Positions 24,594-32,232 are shown, counted from the first letter of the stretch. The stretch: 64,000 bases of DNA from Miltoncostaea sp050250915 (GCA_050250915.1 JBFWNT010000007.1:79756-143755); one strand, 5' to 3'. Numbers and translations are program-made. The notes: generated from the sequence alone by a model not told the origin.

Positions 24594-25975
24594 GCGTGGC
24601 ACGCGCGCCGCTCACCGTCGTCGGCGGCTCGATCGCCGCGCTGGTCGCGGCCGACGCGCGCCTGCGCCGCGGCGGCGCGGTCGACCTGTTGCTGCCCCGC
24701 ACGGGCGTGGCGGGCGGCTTTGCGCCGATCGAGGTGAAGGGCCGCCGCCTGGGCCTGGGCGTGCGCCTGCTGGAGATCGACCGGGAGGACGCCGCCGCGC
24801 CACCGCCGCTGGCCGACTACGTCGCCGGCCCGTCCGGCCACGTCCCCTTCGTGCGCACCCTGGCGGAGTGGACCCGCGAGCTGGCGGGCGACGGCCTGCG
24901 CGAGGCGGACGGCCTGGCCATGGTGGTCGACGGCCGCCTGGCCGACGACATCTACTTCACGGTCGACCTGGACGGCCTGCGCGCCGCGCTGCCCGCCGCC
25001 GAGGCCGACCGCACCGCCGCCGAGGCCGCGCACGCGCGCCGCCTGGACGGCGACGCCGGCGTGCTGGGCGCGGGCCACGACCTGGGGGCGTTGTCGCTGG
25101 ACGACGCCTCGCGCCGTAACCACGGCGCCGCCTTCCACGAGCGCTTCATCGCCGCCATGTGCCGCAAGATCCACCCCGGCGGCGCCGCGGCCGTACCGGC
25201 CGCCCTGCGGCGCAAGGTCTGGATGCCGCTCTTCCACCCGCGCACGCTCGAGGCCGCCGCCGCGGGGCGCCCCACCGGCTACCGGCCGCACCGGCCCTTC
25301 CACACGGTGGAGCCCGGCGGCGTCGGGGCACTGGTCACCGCCCTGCTCGCCAGGATCCACGCCGCCCCCCGCGCCCGAGTCGTCGAGGCCGGCCGCCTCC
25401 TGGAGGCGACGCCGGTCCCCTCCGGCCAGGTGCAATTGAGATTCGAGAGTCTCAATTGCACCGTGGGGAGGCCCGTCCTCGGCACGAGCCCGGCCGAGCT
25501 GTTCGCGGCCGTCGGCGCGGGGTACGACGCGCCTCGCCTGCCGATGTCGATCGCGTGGGCCGAGGTGGACGAGCGCGACGTGCTCGCCCTGCCCGCGCTG
25601 GTGCACGTGCCCGACCCCGGGATCGACGCGTTCCGCATCAGCCCCGGAGACCCGCCCGCCCCCGGCCGGCACGCCCTGACGCTGGAGATGCGCCACGACC
25701 TGCCCGCCGACCACGTGGCCGACGCGGTGCGGCGCGCGGTGGTCGCGACGGGGCTCGTCCGCGAGGGCGCCCCGGTCGAGGTCGTCCACCACCTGGCCGG
25801 CCCCGCGATGCCCGATCCCGGCCCCGCCGCGCAGGCCGCGTTCGCCGCGGCGCGCGCGCGGCTCAATGACGCCCACCTGGATGCCGAGGTGGTGGGCGGC
25901 GCCGCCGCGTTCGGCGCCGACTCGTTCAACGAGCAGGTGATCCAGGGCCTGCGGGCCGAGGAGGCCACCCGATGA
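24590..25975 (+). CDS. Rossmann-fold (FAD/NAD-like) protein of the sugar operon
   Basis: A 461-residue protein that starts like a flavin-dependent amine oxidase or UDP-galactopyranose mutase relative: LTVVGGSIAALVAADARLRRGG, then a GG-F motif (GVAGGFAPIEVKGRR). The classic GxGxxG is altered to GGSIAA, so cofactor binding is uncertain. Specific function not recognised. An oxidoreductase or mutase step on the nucleotide sugar is plausible from context. GTG start, with a second GTG two codons on. An AT-rich inverted repeat interrupts the coding sequence near codon 280. Confidence 0.65.
   Translation: MSVARAPLTVVGGSIAALVAADARLRRGGAVDLLLPRTGVAGGFAPIEVKGRRLGLGVRLLEIDREDAAAPPPLADYVAGPSGHVPFVRTLAEWTRELAGDGLREADGLAMVVDGRLADDIYFTVDLDGLRAALPAAEADRTAAEAAHARRLDGDAGVLGAGHDLGALSLDDASRRNHGAAFHERFIAAMCRKIHPGGAAAVPAALRRKVWMPLFHPRTLEAAAAGRPTGYRPHRPFHTVEPGGVGALVTALLARIHAAPRARVVEAGRLLEATPVPSGQVQLRFESLNCTVGRPVLGTSPAELFAAVGAGYDAPRLPMSIAWAEVDERDVLALPALVHVPDPGIDAFRISPGDPPAPGRHALTLEMRHDLPADHVADAVRRAVVATGLVREGAPVEVVHHLAGPAMPDPGPAAQAAFAAARARLNDAHLDAEVVGGAAAFGADSFNEQVIQGLRAEEATR
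25429..25462. repeat. AT-rich 13-bp inverted repeat inside coding sequence
   Basis: GGTGCAATTGAGA (25429-25441) and TCTCAATTGCACC (25450-25462) are perfect inverted arms around the 8-base loop TTCGAGAG. Its AT-rich core stands out sharply from the surroundings. The reading frame stays open through it (QVQLRFESLNCTVG), with codons unlike the neighbours. It looks like an inserted palindromic element. Confidence 0.9.
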
Positions 25976-26703
25976 CCCTCACCCCCGAGGCGCTCGACCG
26001 CTATGCGCGCGACTACTACCTGAGCGACGAGGTCGCCGACATCGACATCGAGGAGCGCGCCCAGCGGCTCAGCGCCCCCACGGTGGCGGCCCAGGTGCGC
26101 GACGCCCGCCGCGTGATCGACATGGGGTACGGGACGGGGGAGATGGCCCGCGAGCTGCTCGGCCGCGGCATCGCCGCCGAGGTGGTGGAGGGCTCGCCGC
26201 TCCTCGCCGCCCAGGCCCGCGAGCGCCACCCCGGCCTCGCGGTCCACGAGGCGATGTTCGAGTCGTTCGCCCCCGGCCCGGTGTACGACGCCGTCCTGGC
26301 GCTCCACGTGATGGAGCACGTCGACCGCCCCCGCGACCTGATGGCCCACGTCCGCTCGTGGCTGCGCCCCGGCGGCGCCGTCGTGGTGGTGGTGCCCAAC
26401 CGCGAGTCGCTGCACCGGCGCCTCGCGGTGCGGATGGGGATCCAGGAGCGGCTGGACGACCTCTCGCCCCGCGACCACCTGGTGGGGCACCTGCGGGTGT
26501 ACGGCCTCGACACGCTCCAGGCCGACCTGGAGGGAGCGGGCTTCCGGGTGGACGAGCGCTTCGGGTTCACCCTCAAGACGGTCCCGAACTCGATGATGCT
26601 CGACTGGCCGCCGGAGCTGCTCGACGCCCTCACGGCGATCAGCCCGGAGCTCCCGCCGCAGATGTGCGCCAACATCGGCATCCGGGCGGTCGCGGCGACA
26701 TGA
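25972..26703 (+). CDS. Class I SAM methyltransferase (paralogue of 23874-24593)
   Basis: A 243-residue enzyme with SAM motif VIDMGYGTGEMARELL, the downstream ALHVMEHVDRPRDLM and post-motif region VVVVVPNRESLHRRLA. The C-terminus shares PNSMM-xx-PPELLDAL with its paralogue upstream. ATGA overlaps couple it to both neighbours. Acceptor unknown; two methyltransferases in one sugar operon suggest a doubly methylated glycan or two different sugars. Confidence 0.87.
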   Translation: MTLTPEALDRYARDYYLSDEVADIDIEERAQRLSAPTVAAQVRDARRVIDMGYGTGEMARELLGRGIAAEVVEGSPLLAAQARERHPGLAVHEAMFESFAPGPVYDAVLALHVMEHVDRPRDLMAHVRSWLRPGGAVVVVVPNRESLHRRLAVRMGIQERLDDLSPRDHLVGHLRVYGLDTLQADLEGAGFRVDERFGFTLKTVPNSMMLDWPPELLDALTAISPELPPQMCANIGIRAVAAT

Positions 26704-28664
26704 CGGGCCTGCCGCGGGTGGCCTCCGCGGGGGCGGTGCTCGCCGACATGGAGCGCCGGATCACCGGGCTCACCGCCGCCGGCGACGACGCCCTGGCCGC
26801 CGCGTGGGCGCAGGTGGCCGCCGACTTCGCGTGGAACACGCCGCCCGGGGTGCTCGCGAGTCCGGCGATCGACGACGCCCTCCAGGCCATCGGTCTGCGG
26901 CAGGTGCCGCGCGGCTCCCGCGTCCCGCGCGCCGGCGGGCCGGAGCGGGTGCTGCACGTCATCACCGAGTGCGCCGCCGTCGGCGGCCACTCGCGCATGG
27001 CGTGGCGCTGGATCGAGCGCGACGAGGAGCGGCGGCCGACGCTCGCGCTCACCCGCCACCGGGCCGAGGTGCCCGCGCCGCTGGCCCGGGCCCTGGCCGT
27101 CCGCGGCGGGGAGGCGGTCCCCGTGCTGGGCCACGACCTGATCGACCGCGCCCGCGTCCTCGGCCGCCTGGTGGACGCCCACGACCTGGTGGTGCTCCAC
27201 ATCCACCCGATGGAGGTGGCGGCGTCGATCGCGCTGGCCGACCGCCACGGCCGACCGCCGGTGCTGCTGGTGAACCACGCCGACCACTGCTTCTGGCTGG
27301 CCCCGCGCGTGCCGGACGTGGTGCTGAGCAGCCGTCCCGCCGCCGCCCGCCTCTGCATCACGCGCCGGGGCGTCCACCCGGAGCGCTCCGCCCAGCTGCC
27401 GGTGCCCGCCGAGCCCGCCGCCGCGCCGCCGCCCCGCGACGCGGCGCGGCGGGCCCTGGGCCTCGGCGACGGCGCCGTCGTCATGGTCGCGATGGCCTCC
27501 GCCTACAAGCTCGCCGCGATCGACGACATCGGCTTCGCCGACCTCGTGGAGCCCGCCCTGGACGCGATCCCGGAGGCGACGGTGCTGGTGGTGGGGCCCG
27601 ACGACGAGGGTCCGTGGGCCGAGGCCCGCGTCCGCACCGGCGGGCGCCTGCGCGCCCTCGGCCGGCTGGACGACCCGTCCGGTGTCCTCGCCGCCGCCGA
27701 CGTGTTCCTGGACGCGTACCCCTGCTCGTCGCTCACGGCCGCCCTGGAGGCCGCGGCGCTCGGCATCCCGATGGTCTCGTACGCCCCGCCCCGCCCGCAG
27801 GCGGCCACCTACGACATCGACGAGCCCGCCCTGGCGGGCGTCCACGTGGTGGCGCGGACCCCCGAGGCGCACCTGGCCGCGCTGCGCCGCCTGGCCGCCG
27901 ACCCGGCCGCCCGCGCCGACCTGGGCGCCCGCACCGCCGCCGCCGCGGCGGCGCTGCACGACCGCGACCGCTGGCGCGCCGGCCTGGAGGACGCCTACCG
28001 CCGCGCCCGCGCCGCCGCCGTCGCCGGCCCCCTGGCGGGCCGCCCGCCCGTCGCCGACGCCGGCACCGCCCACGAGGACGCGTTCCTGGACGCCCTCCAC
28101 GCGGCGTCCGGGCTCACGCTGAGCCCCGCGGGGGCGCTGCTGCGCAACGGCGACGCCTTCCCGTGCGACCCGCGGCGCGGCCTGTCGGTGGTGGTCCACT
28201 GCCGCGACGACGCCGAGGGGCTCATGCGGGCGCTCGGCTCCGCCGTGGAGACGTGCGCGGAGCTGGACGAGGTCGAGGCCATCGTGATCGACGACGCCTC
28301 CGGCCCGGCGACAGCCGAGGTCATCGACGGGCTCCGCGGCGACGTGCGCGTGGTCCGGAACGCCGTCCCGGTGGGGCCGCAGGGGTCGTTCGCCGCCGCC
28401 CTGGCCGTGGCGGAGGGGCAGGCGGCGCTGCTCATGACGAGCGACGTGGTGCTGCTGCCCGGCTGGCTCGACCCCCTGGCCGAGGCGCTCGCCCGTCCCG
28501 GCGTGAGCGGCGCCGCGCCCACGGTGCTCCGCGGCACGGGTCGCGAGGTGTGCGTCCTGACCTCCGTCGCGTCGGCCCGCGCCGGCGCCGCCGTGGTCGC
28601 CCTGTCCGTCCCCGACTCGGCGGTGCGCGCGGCGCCCGCCGGCGCCATGGAGGCCGTCGCATGA
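26700..28664 (+). CDS. Two-domain glycosyltransferase (GT-B plus GT-A fusion)
   Basis: A 654-residue fusion. The first half is GT-B-like: VLHVITECAAVGGHSRMAWRW starts its N-terminal Rossmann domain, and the donor side contains FLDAYPCSSLTAALEAAALG, which recalls O-GlcNAc-transferase-like enzymes. From about residue 495 a GT-A (GT2-like) domain begins LSVVVHCRDDAEGLMRAL, with VIDDASGPATAEVI. Its DxD position reads MTSDVVLLPGWLDP. Likely links sugars in a flagellar or surface glycan. ATGA overlaps at both ends. Confidence 0.78.
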   Translation: MTGLPRVASAGAVLADMERRITGLTAAGDDALAAAWAQVAADFAWNTPPGVLASPAIDDALQAIGLRQVPRGSRVPRAGGPERVLHVITECAAVGGHSRMAWRWIERDEERRPTLALTRHRAEVPAPLARALAVRGGEAVPVLGHDLIDRARVLGRLVDAHDLVVLHIHPMEVAASIALADRHGRPPVLLVNHADHCFWLAPRVPDVVLSSRPAAARLCITRRGVHPERSAQLPVPAEPAAAPPPRDAARRALGLGDGAVVMVAMASAYKLAAIDDIGFADLVEPALDAIPEATVLVVGPDDEGPWAEARVRTGGRLRALGRLDDPSGVLAAADVFLDAYPCSSLTAALEAAALGIPMVSYAPPRPQAATYDIDEPALAGVHVVARTPEAHLAALRRLAADPAARADLGARTAAAAAALHDRDRWRAGLEDAYRRARAAAVAGPLAGRPPVADAGTAHEDAFLDALHAASGLTLSPAGALLRNGDAFPCDPRRGLSVVVHCRDDAEGLMRALGSAVETCAELDEVEAIVIDDASGPATAEVIDGLRGDVRVVRNAVPVGPQGSFAAALAVAEGQAALLMTSDVVLLPGWLDPLAEALARPGVSGAAPTVLRGTGREVCVLTSVASARAGAAVVALSVPDSAVRAAPAGAMEAVA

Positions 28665-29914
28665 TGAACGCCTGCACGATCGTGGCCCGCAACTACCTGG
28701 CCCAGGCGTCCGCCCTGGCGGACTCCTTCGTGGAGGCGAACCCCGAGGGGCAGTTCACCATCTTCGCCATCGACCTCGGCGACGAGCGCATCGGGTCGGA
28801 CGACCCGCGCGTGCGCGTCGTGGGGCCGGAGGGCGCCGGCTTCGACCCCGACGAGTTCCACCGGATGGCGGCGATCTACGACGTCGTGGAGCTCGCGACC
28901 GCCGTGAAGCCGTTCCTGCTGCGCCATCTGCTCCACGAGGGCGGGGAGCCCGTGGTGTACCTCGACCCGGACATCCTGGTGTTCCTGCCGCTCGACGGGA
29001 TCGAGCGGCTGGCCCGCGAGCACGACATCGTGCTGACGCCCCACACCTCCGTGCCGCTATCGGACGACGGCTTCCCGCCGGGCGAGGTGGCGTTCCTGGA
29101 GGCCGGCGTCTTCAACCTCGGCTTCATCGCCGTGGGCGCCGGGGCCGTGCCGTTCCTGGACTGGTGGGCCGAGCGCCTGTCGCGCCGCTGCCTGGTGGCC
29201 ACCCAGCAGCACCTGTTCGTCGACCAGAAGTGGATCGACCTGGTGCCCTGCTACTTCCGCCACTTCGTGCTCCGCGACCCCGCGGTGAACGTGGCGTACT
29301 GGAACCTGCCGGTGCGGACGCTGGAGCAGCGCGGCGGGGAGTGGTTCGTCGACGGCGAGCCGCTCGTGTTCTTCCACTTCAGCGGCTACGACTCCGCCAA
29401 GCCCCACCTCCTCAGCAAGTACCAGGGCGGGAACCCGCGGATCCGGCTCGACGAGCACCCGGCGCTCCAGGCGATCTGCGACATGTACGCCGCCCGCCTG
29501 GAGGAGCGCGGCCACTCCGAGCTGCGCCGCTCCGGCTACGGGTTCGCCGAGCTGCCCTCCGGGATGCCGCTGGACGCACGCACCCGCGGCGTCTACCGGC
29601 GCGCCCTGGTGGCGTGCGAGACGGCCGGCGCGGCCCTGCCGCCCAACCCGTTCGGCCCCGGCGGCGACGCCGAGTTCATCGACTGGCTCGGCTCGCCGGC
29701 GGGCGACCCGGCCGACTGGGGCGGCCTGTCCGTGCTCGGCGCGTCCGCCTGGCTCACCGAGCCGGGCGTACGCGACGCGTTCCCGCGGGTCCCCGGCCCG
29801 GACGCCGACCGCCTCCTCGAGTGGCTCGAGGAGGGCGGCGCGCGTCAGATGGGGATGGCCACGTGGCTGTGCCGCGGCCGGGTGGGGGGCGAGGCGGTGT
29901 CCGCCCCCCGGTAG
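28661..29914 (+). CDS. Glycosyltransferase, GT-A fold (GT8-like)
   Basis: A 417-residue protein. The N-terminus NACTIVARNYLAQASALADSF and the VVYLDPDILVF motif (a DxD, metal and donor binding) are typical of GT8/nucleotide-diphospho-sugar transferases acting from a YLDxDxL strand. NVAYWNLP and FFHFSGYD also occur in such enzymes. It closes the fdtA operon. The 3' end of the coding sequence forms a GC hairpin. Confidence 0.82.
   Translation: MMNACTIVARNYLAQASALADSFVEANPEGQFTIFAIDLGDERIGSDDPRVRVVGPEGAGFDPDEFHRMAAIYDVVELATAVKPFLLRHLLHEGGEPVVYLDPDILVFLPLDGIERLAREHDIVLTPHTSVPLSDDGFPPGEVAFLEAGVFNLGFIAVGAGAVPFLDWWAERLSRRCLVATQQHLFVDQKWIDLVPCYFRHFVLRDPAVNVAYWNLPVRTLEQRGGEWFVDGEPLVFFHFSGYDSAKPHLLSKYQGGNPRIRLDEHPALQAICDMYAARLEERGHSELRRSGYGFAELPSGMPLDARTRGVYRRALVACETAGAALPPNPFGPGGDAEFIDWLGSPAGDPADWGGLSVLGASAWLTEPGVRDAFPRVPGPDADRLLEWLEEGGARQMGMATWLCRGRVGGEAVSAPR
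29884..29909 (+). terminator. GC hairpin at the end of the fdtA operon
   Basis: GGGGGGCG (29884-29891) pairs with CGCCCCCC (29902-29909) around a 10-base loop. It lies within the last codons of the glycosyltransferase, just before its TAG, at the junction with a convergent gene. Confidence 0.5.
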
Positions 29915-29920
29915 GGGTTC

Positions 29921-30157
29921 CTAGGCGGCGGTCAGGGCCCGCTCGGCGAGCGACTCCAGCGGCTCGGAGCGGCCGCTGACGTTCCAGAGCACCGTGCAGA
30001 GGGTGTCGAAGCGCACGCGGTCGTCGTTGCGCATCGCCTTGGTCTTCTTCCTCGCCTTGCCCTCGTCCGTGATGTAGGTGTCGAGGAGCAACTCACGACG
30101 CGCCTCGTCCAGCATCCACCGGACGGTGTCGAGGGGGTCGTAGGCGGGGTTGGTCAT
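29921..30157 (-). CDS. Small charged protein downstream of rpoZ, function unknown
   Basis: A 78-residue protein I do not recognise. Strong G/C third-position bias and a GGAG ribosome site before the ATG argue that it is real. It starts MTNPAYDPLDTVRWMLDEAR, has a Lys-rich middle (KARKKTKAMRND) and ends in a helical RSEPLESLAERALTAA. It lies 52 bases after the omega-subunit gene on the same strand, so the two are probably co-transcribed. GCCGATGA overlapping its start may be coincidental. Confidence 0.65.
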   Translation of the reverse strand: MTNPAYDPLDTVRWMLDEARRELLLDTYITDEGKARKKTKAMRNDDRVRFDTLCTVLWNVSGRSEPLESLAERALTAA

Positions 30158-30209
30158 CGGCGTCTCCGTTGGGTGGTGTGACGGCGTCCGGGAGCGCCCT
30201 GCGGGTGAA

Positions 30210-30773
30210 TCAGACCTCGTCCTCGTCGTCATCGTCGTCGTCGGGCTCCTCGACGTCCTCGAGGGAGATCTCCTCGACCTCGTCGTCGGCCAGGGCGACG
30301 GCCGGAGCCGCCTCCTCCTCGGGCTCGCTCTCGTCCTCCTCGTCGTCCGCGGAGGCGGCCTCGGTGTCGGTGGCCTCGCCCTCGAGCACCTGCGCCAGCG
30401 CGGGCGTGAGGTTGGCGCCGTCGTCGTCCCCGTCGCCCACGACGTCGTCGTCGTCGCCGAGGGTCTCGATGAGCAGCGGGTCGGTCTCCATGTCCTCCAG
30501 CTCCATGAGCTGGGTCTCGTCGGCGGTGCCCTCCGGGTCCCAGCGGACCTTCACCTCGCCGTCCAGGATCTCGGCCTCGGCGAGCGCGACGGGGTCGCGC
30601 GAGGTGAGCTCGCCCGGCGCGGGCGGCGGCGCGGCCTCGGCGCGCAGCTCCGCCGGGTCGGCGGTGAGCCACAGCGTGATCTGGCGAGCACGCTTGGCGA
30701 CGGCGTGGACCAGCGCATACCGCGATCCATCCACGTGCTGGAGCGACTGGTCCAAGCGACGTCCGTACAGCAT
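30210..30773 (-). CDS. rpoZ: RNA polymerase omega subunit with long acidic C-terminal tail
   Basis: A 187-residue protein. The omega core is visible at the N-terminus: RRLDQSLQHVDGSRYALVHAVAKRARQITLW, the dsRYaLV-x-x-xAKRARQI signature. Omega is usually 65-110 residues; here a tail of about 130 residues follows, ending in runs of Asp and Glu with an estimated strongly negative charge. The start is placed at MLYGRR because GGGGAGG lies directly before it. It is divergent from csrA, inside the flagellar region and away from gmk, its common neighbour. A second omega gene elsewhere cannot be excluded. Confidence 0.82.
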   Translation of the reverse strand: MLYGRRLDQSLQHVDGSRYALVHAVAKRARQITLWLTADPAELRAEAAPPPAPGELTSRDPVALAEAEILDGEVKVRWDPEGTADETQLMELEDMETDPLLIETLGDDDDVVGDGDDDGANLTPALAQVLEGEATDTEAASADDEEDESEPEEEAAPAVALADDEVEEISLEDVEEPDDDDDDEDEV

Positions 30774-30867
30774 CCGACCTCCCCGGCGGTTCATGGCAAG
30801 CAACGGCGCGACCGGACATACTAGCGCCAACGCGGATGTGCTCTCACCCGACCCGCGTAACGGCGCA

Positions 30868-30879
30868 AGGAGGCCTCCT
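30868..30879 (+). promoter_or_regulatory. Palindromic ribosome-binding site of csrA (possible autoregulation)
   Basis: AGGAGGCCTCCT is a perfect 12-base palindrome ending three bases before the csrA ATG. Its first half is the ribosome-binding site. CAAGGAGG (30866-30873) fits the CsrA core CAnGGAnG and occurs identically before flagellin 2. Confidence 0.5.
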
Positions 30880-30881
30880 GG

Positions 30882-31127
30882 ATGCTGGTGCTCACCCGCA
30901 AGGCCAACCAGAGCATCATGATCGGCGACACCATCGAGGTGTCGGTGCTCTCTGTGCTCGGAGAGAAGGTCCGCCTGGGGATCCAGGCGCCGCGCGACGT
31001 GCCCGTCTTCCGCAAGGAGGTCTTCCTGGAGATCCAGGCGCAGAACCTCGAGGCGGCGGAGTCGAGCAAGGAGGCGCTCGACCAGGCACTCGGGATGATG
31101 GGCGAGGCGGAGGACGGCCGGAGCTAG
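30882..31127 (+). CDS. csrA: Carbon storage regulator CsrA
   Basis: An 81-residue RNA-binding translational repressor. MLVLTRKANQSIMIGD, VRLGIQAPRDVPVFRKEVF and the following helix are diagnostic. The conserved RNA-binding Arg is in VFRKEVF. In flagellated Gram-positives CsrA represses flagellin translation and is antagonised by FliW, which is encoded at 7888. The C-terminal 25 residues extend beyond the minimal domain, as in FliW-regulated CsrA proteins. Flagellin 2 follows about 180 bases downstream. Confidence 0.97.
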   Translation: MLVLTRKANQSIMIGDTIEVSVLSVLGEKVRLGIQAPRDVPVFRKEVFLEIQAQNLEAAESSKEALDQALGMMGEAEDGRS

Positions 31128-31168
31128 GGCGCGAGGCGCCCGAACCAGTACGAATCTCTACCCGGGGC

Positions 31169-31196
31169 TCAAGCGAGCCCACGCCAGCGCCGATGA
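31169..31196 (+). promoter_or_regulatory. Putative sigma-28 promoter of flagellin gene 2
   Basis: TCAA at 31169-31172, a 16-base gap, then GCCGATGA at 31189-31196. It would produce a leader of about 105 bases for flagellin 2. Confidence 0.68.
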
Positions 31197-31212
31197 CCAT
31201 GCCGAGCGCGTA

Positions 31213-31227
31213 GGACCAGGACGGTCC
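31213..31227 (+). promoter_or_regulatory. Putative CsrA-binding stem-loop in flagellin 2 leader
   Basis: GGACC pairs with GGTCC around the loop AGGAC, presenting GGA. The central GACC-RGGAC-GGTC is shared with the flagellin 1 leader. A second candidate, CAAGGAGG at 31298-31305, overlaps the ribosome site, which mirrors the two-site arrangement known for Bacillus hag. Confidence 0.62.
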
Positions 31228-31309
31228 CACGCGACATCGCGCCAGTCTCCGCACGGACGCGGACCCGGGGCGGTGTTTCGTCCAGACGACCTGGATTCAA
31301 GGAGGAATC

Positions 31310-32140
31310 ATGGGTCTGAGTGTCTACAACAACGTCGAGGCGCAGAACTCTCACCGCCTCCTGCAGAACACCGGCAACGCTCTGAACAAGTCCATGGAGC
31401 GTCTGTCGTCCGGCCTGCGCATCAACCGCGCCGCCGATGACGCCGCCGGCCTCGCCGTCTCTGAGGGCATGCGCTCGCAGATCCGCGGCATGAACGTCGC
31501 CTCGCGCAACGCGCAGGACGGCGTCTCGATGGTCCAGGTCGCCGACGGCGCCCTGGGGAACGTGGGCGACATGCTGCAGCGCGTCCGTGACCTGGCCGTC
31601 CAGGCCTCGAACGGCACGCTCACCGACGCCCAGCGCACGAACCTCGACACCGAGGTCCAGCAGATCCTCACCGAGATCGGCAAGACCGGTACGGACACCG
31701 AGTTCAACGGTCTGAAGATCCTCGCCGGCTCCGTCGCGACCGCCGCGTCCGCCGTGACGCTGCAGGTCGGCGCCAACGCCAGCCAGAGCATCGCGTTCAC
31801 CATCGGCACCGTGTCCACCTCCGACCTCGGCATCTCGGGCATCGCCGTGTCGACGGCCGCCTCGGCGACCGCCGCCATCGCCTCCCTCGACGCCGCGATC
31901 AGCAACGTCACCACGAGCCGGGCGAACCTGGGCGCCATCCAGAACCGCCTGGAGCACACGATCAACCGCCTCGGCATGACCTCGGAGAACCTCCAGGCCG
32001 CCGAGTCCCGGATCCGTGACGCCGACATGGCCTCGGAGATGATCGACTTCACGAAGAACCAGATCCTCCAGCAGTCGGGCATGGCGATGCTCGCGCAGGC
32101 CAACCAGAGCCCGCAGAGCGTCCTCTCGCTCCTCCGCTAG
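31310..32140 (+). CDS. Flagellin 2
   Basis: A 276-residue filament protein with RLSSGLRINRAADDAAGLAVSE near residue 31 and the C-terminal ESRIRDADMASEMIDF and NQILQQSGMAMLAQANQ. It is highly similar to flagellin 1 along its whole length; the middle 60 residues are Ala/Ser/Thr-rich and lack a D2/D3 domain. AAGGAGG lies before the ATG. It is followed by a terminator and then by four glycosyltransferase genes. Confidence 0.97.
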   Translation: MGLSVYNNVEAQNSHRLLQNTGNALNKSMERLSSGLRINRAADDAAGLAVSEGMRSQIRGMNVASRNAQDGVSMVQVADGALGNVGDMLQRVRDLAVQASNGTLTDAQRTNLDTEVQQILTEIGKTGTDTEFNGLKILAGSVATAASAVTLQVGANASQSIAFTIGTVSTSDLGISGIAVSTAASATAAIASLDAAISNVTTSRANLGAIQNRLEHTINRLGMTSENLQAAESRIRDADMASEMIDFTKNQILQQSGMAMLAQANQSPQSVLSLLR

Positions 32141-32165
32141 TCGATCCGCAGCACGACGTAGGACC

Positions 32166-32189
32166 GGCGGGGCCCTCCGGGGCCCCGTC
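32166..32189 (+). terminator. Terminator after flagellin 2
   Basis: A 10-bp stem (GGCGGGGCCC with GGGCCCCGTC, one G-T pair) closes a 4-base loop TCCG, then GCATTTCT follows. It separates the abundant flagellin transcript from the glycosyltransferase genes. Confidence 0.75.
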
Positions 32190-32196
32190 GCATTTC

Positions 32197-32223
32197 TCAG
32201 GTCGGGACGTTCCCGGCCGATAG
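32197..32223 (+). promoter_or_regulatory. Putative sigma-28 promoter of the glycosyltransferase cluster
   Basis: TCAG at 32197-32200, a 15-base gap, then GCCGATAG at 32216-32223. The start codon of the first glycosyltransferase is 10 bases further, without a ribosome site, so a leaderless mRNA is likely. Confidence 0.62.
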
Positions 32224-32232
32224 CGCGCGCAC

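Noticed and set aside
26016..28199. 727-codon minus-strand open frame opposite the methyltransferase and glycosyltransferase genes
   Set aside because: Low-complexity antisense product without a ribosome site or domain; the plus-strand genes are clear.
30151..30182. TCAC-N16-GCCGATGA overlapping the start of the 78-residue gene (minus strand)
   Set aside because: The -10-like part includes the start codon and a proper ribosome site lies before it, so a promoter here would cut off the gene's own leader. Left as coincidence.
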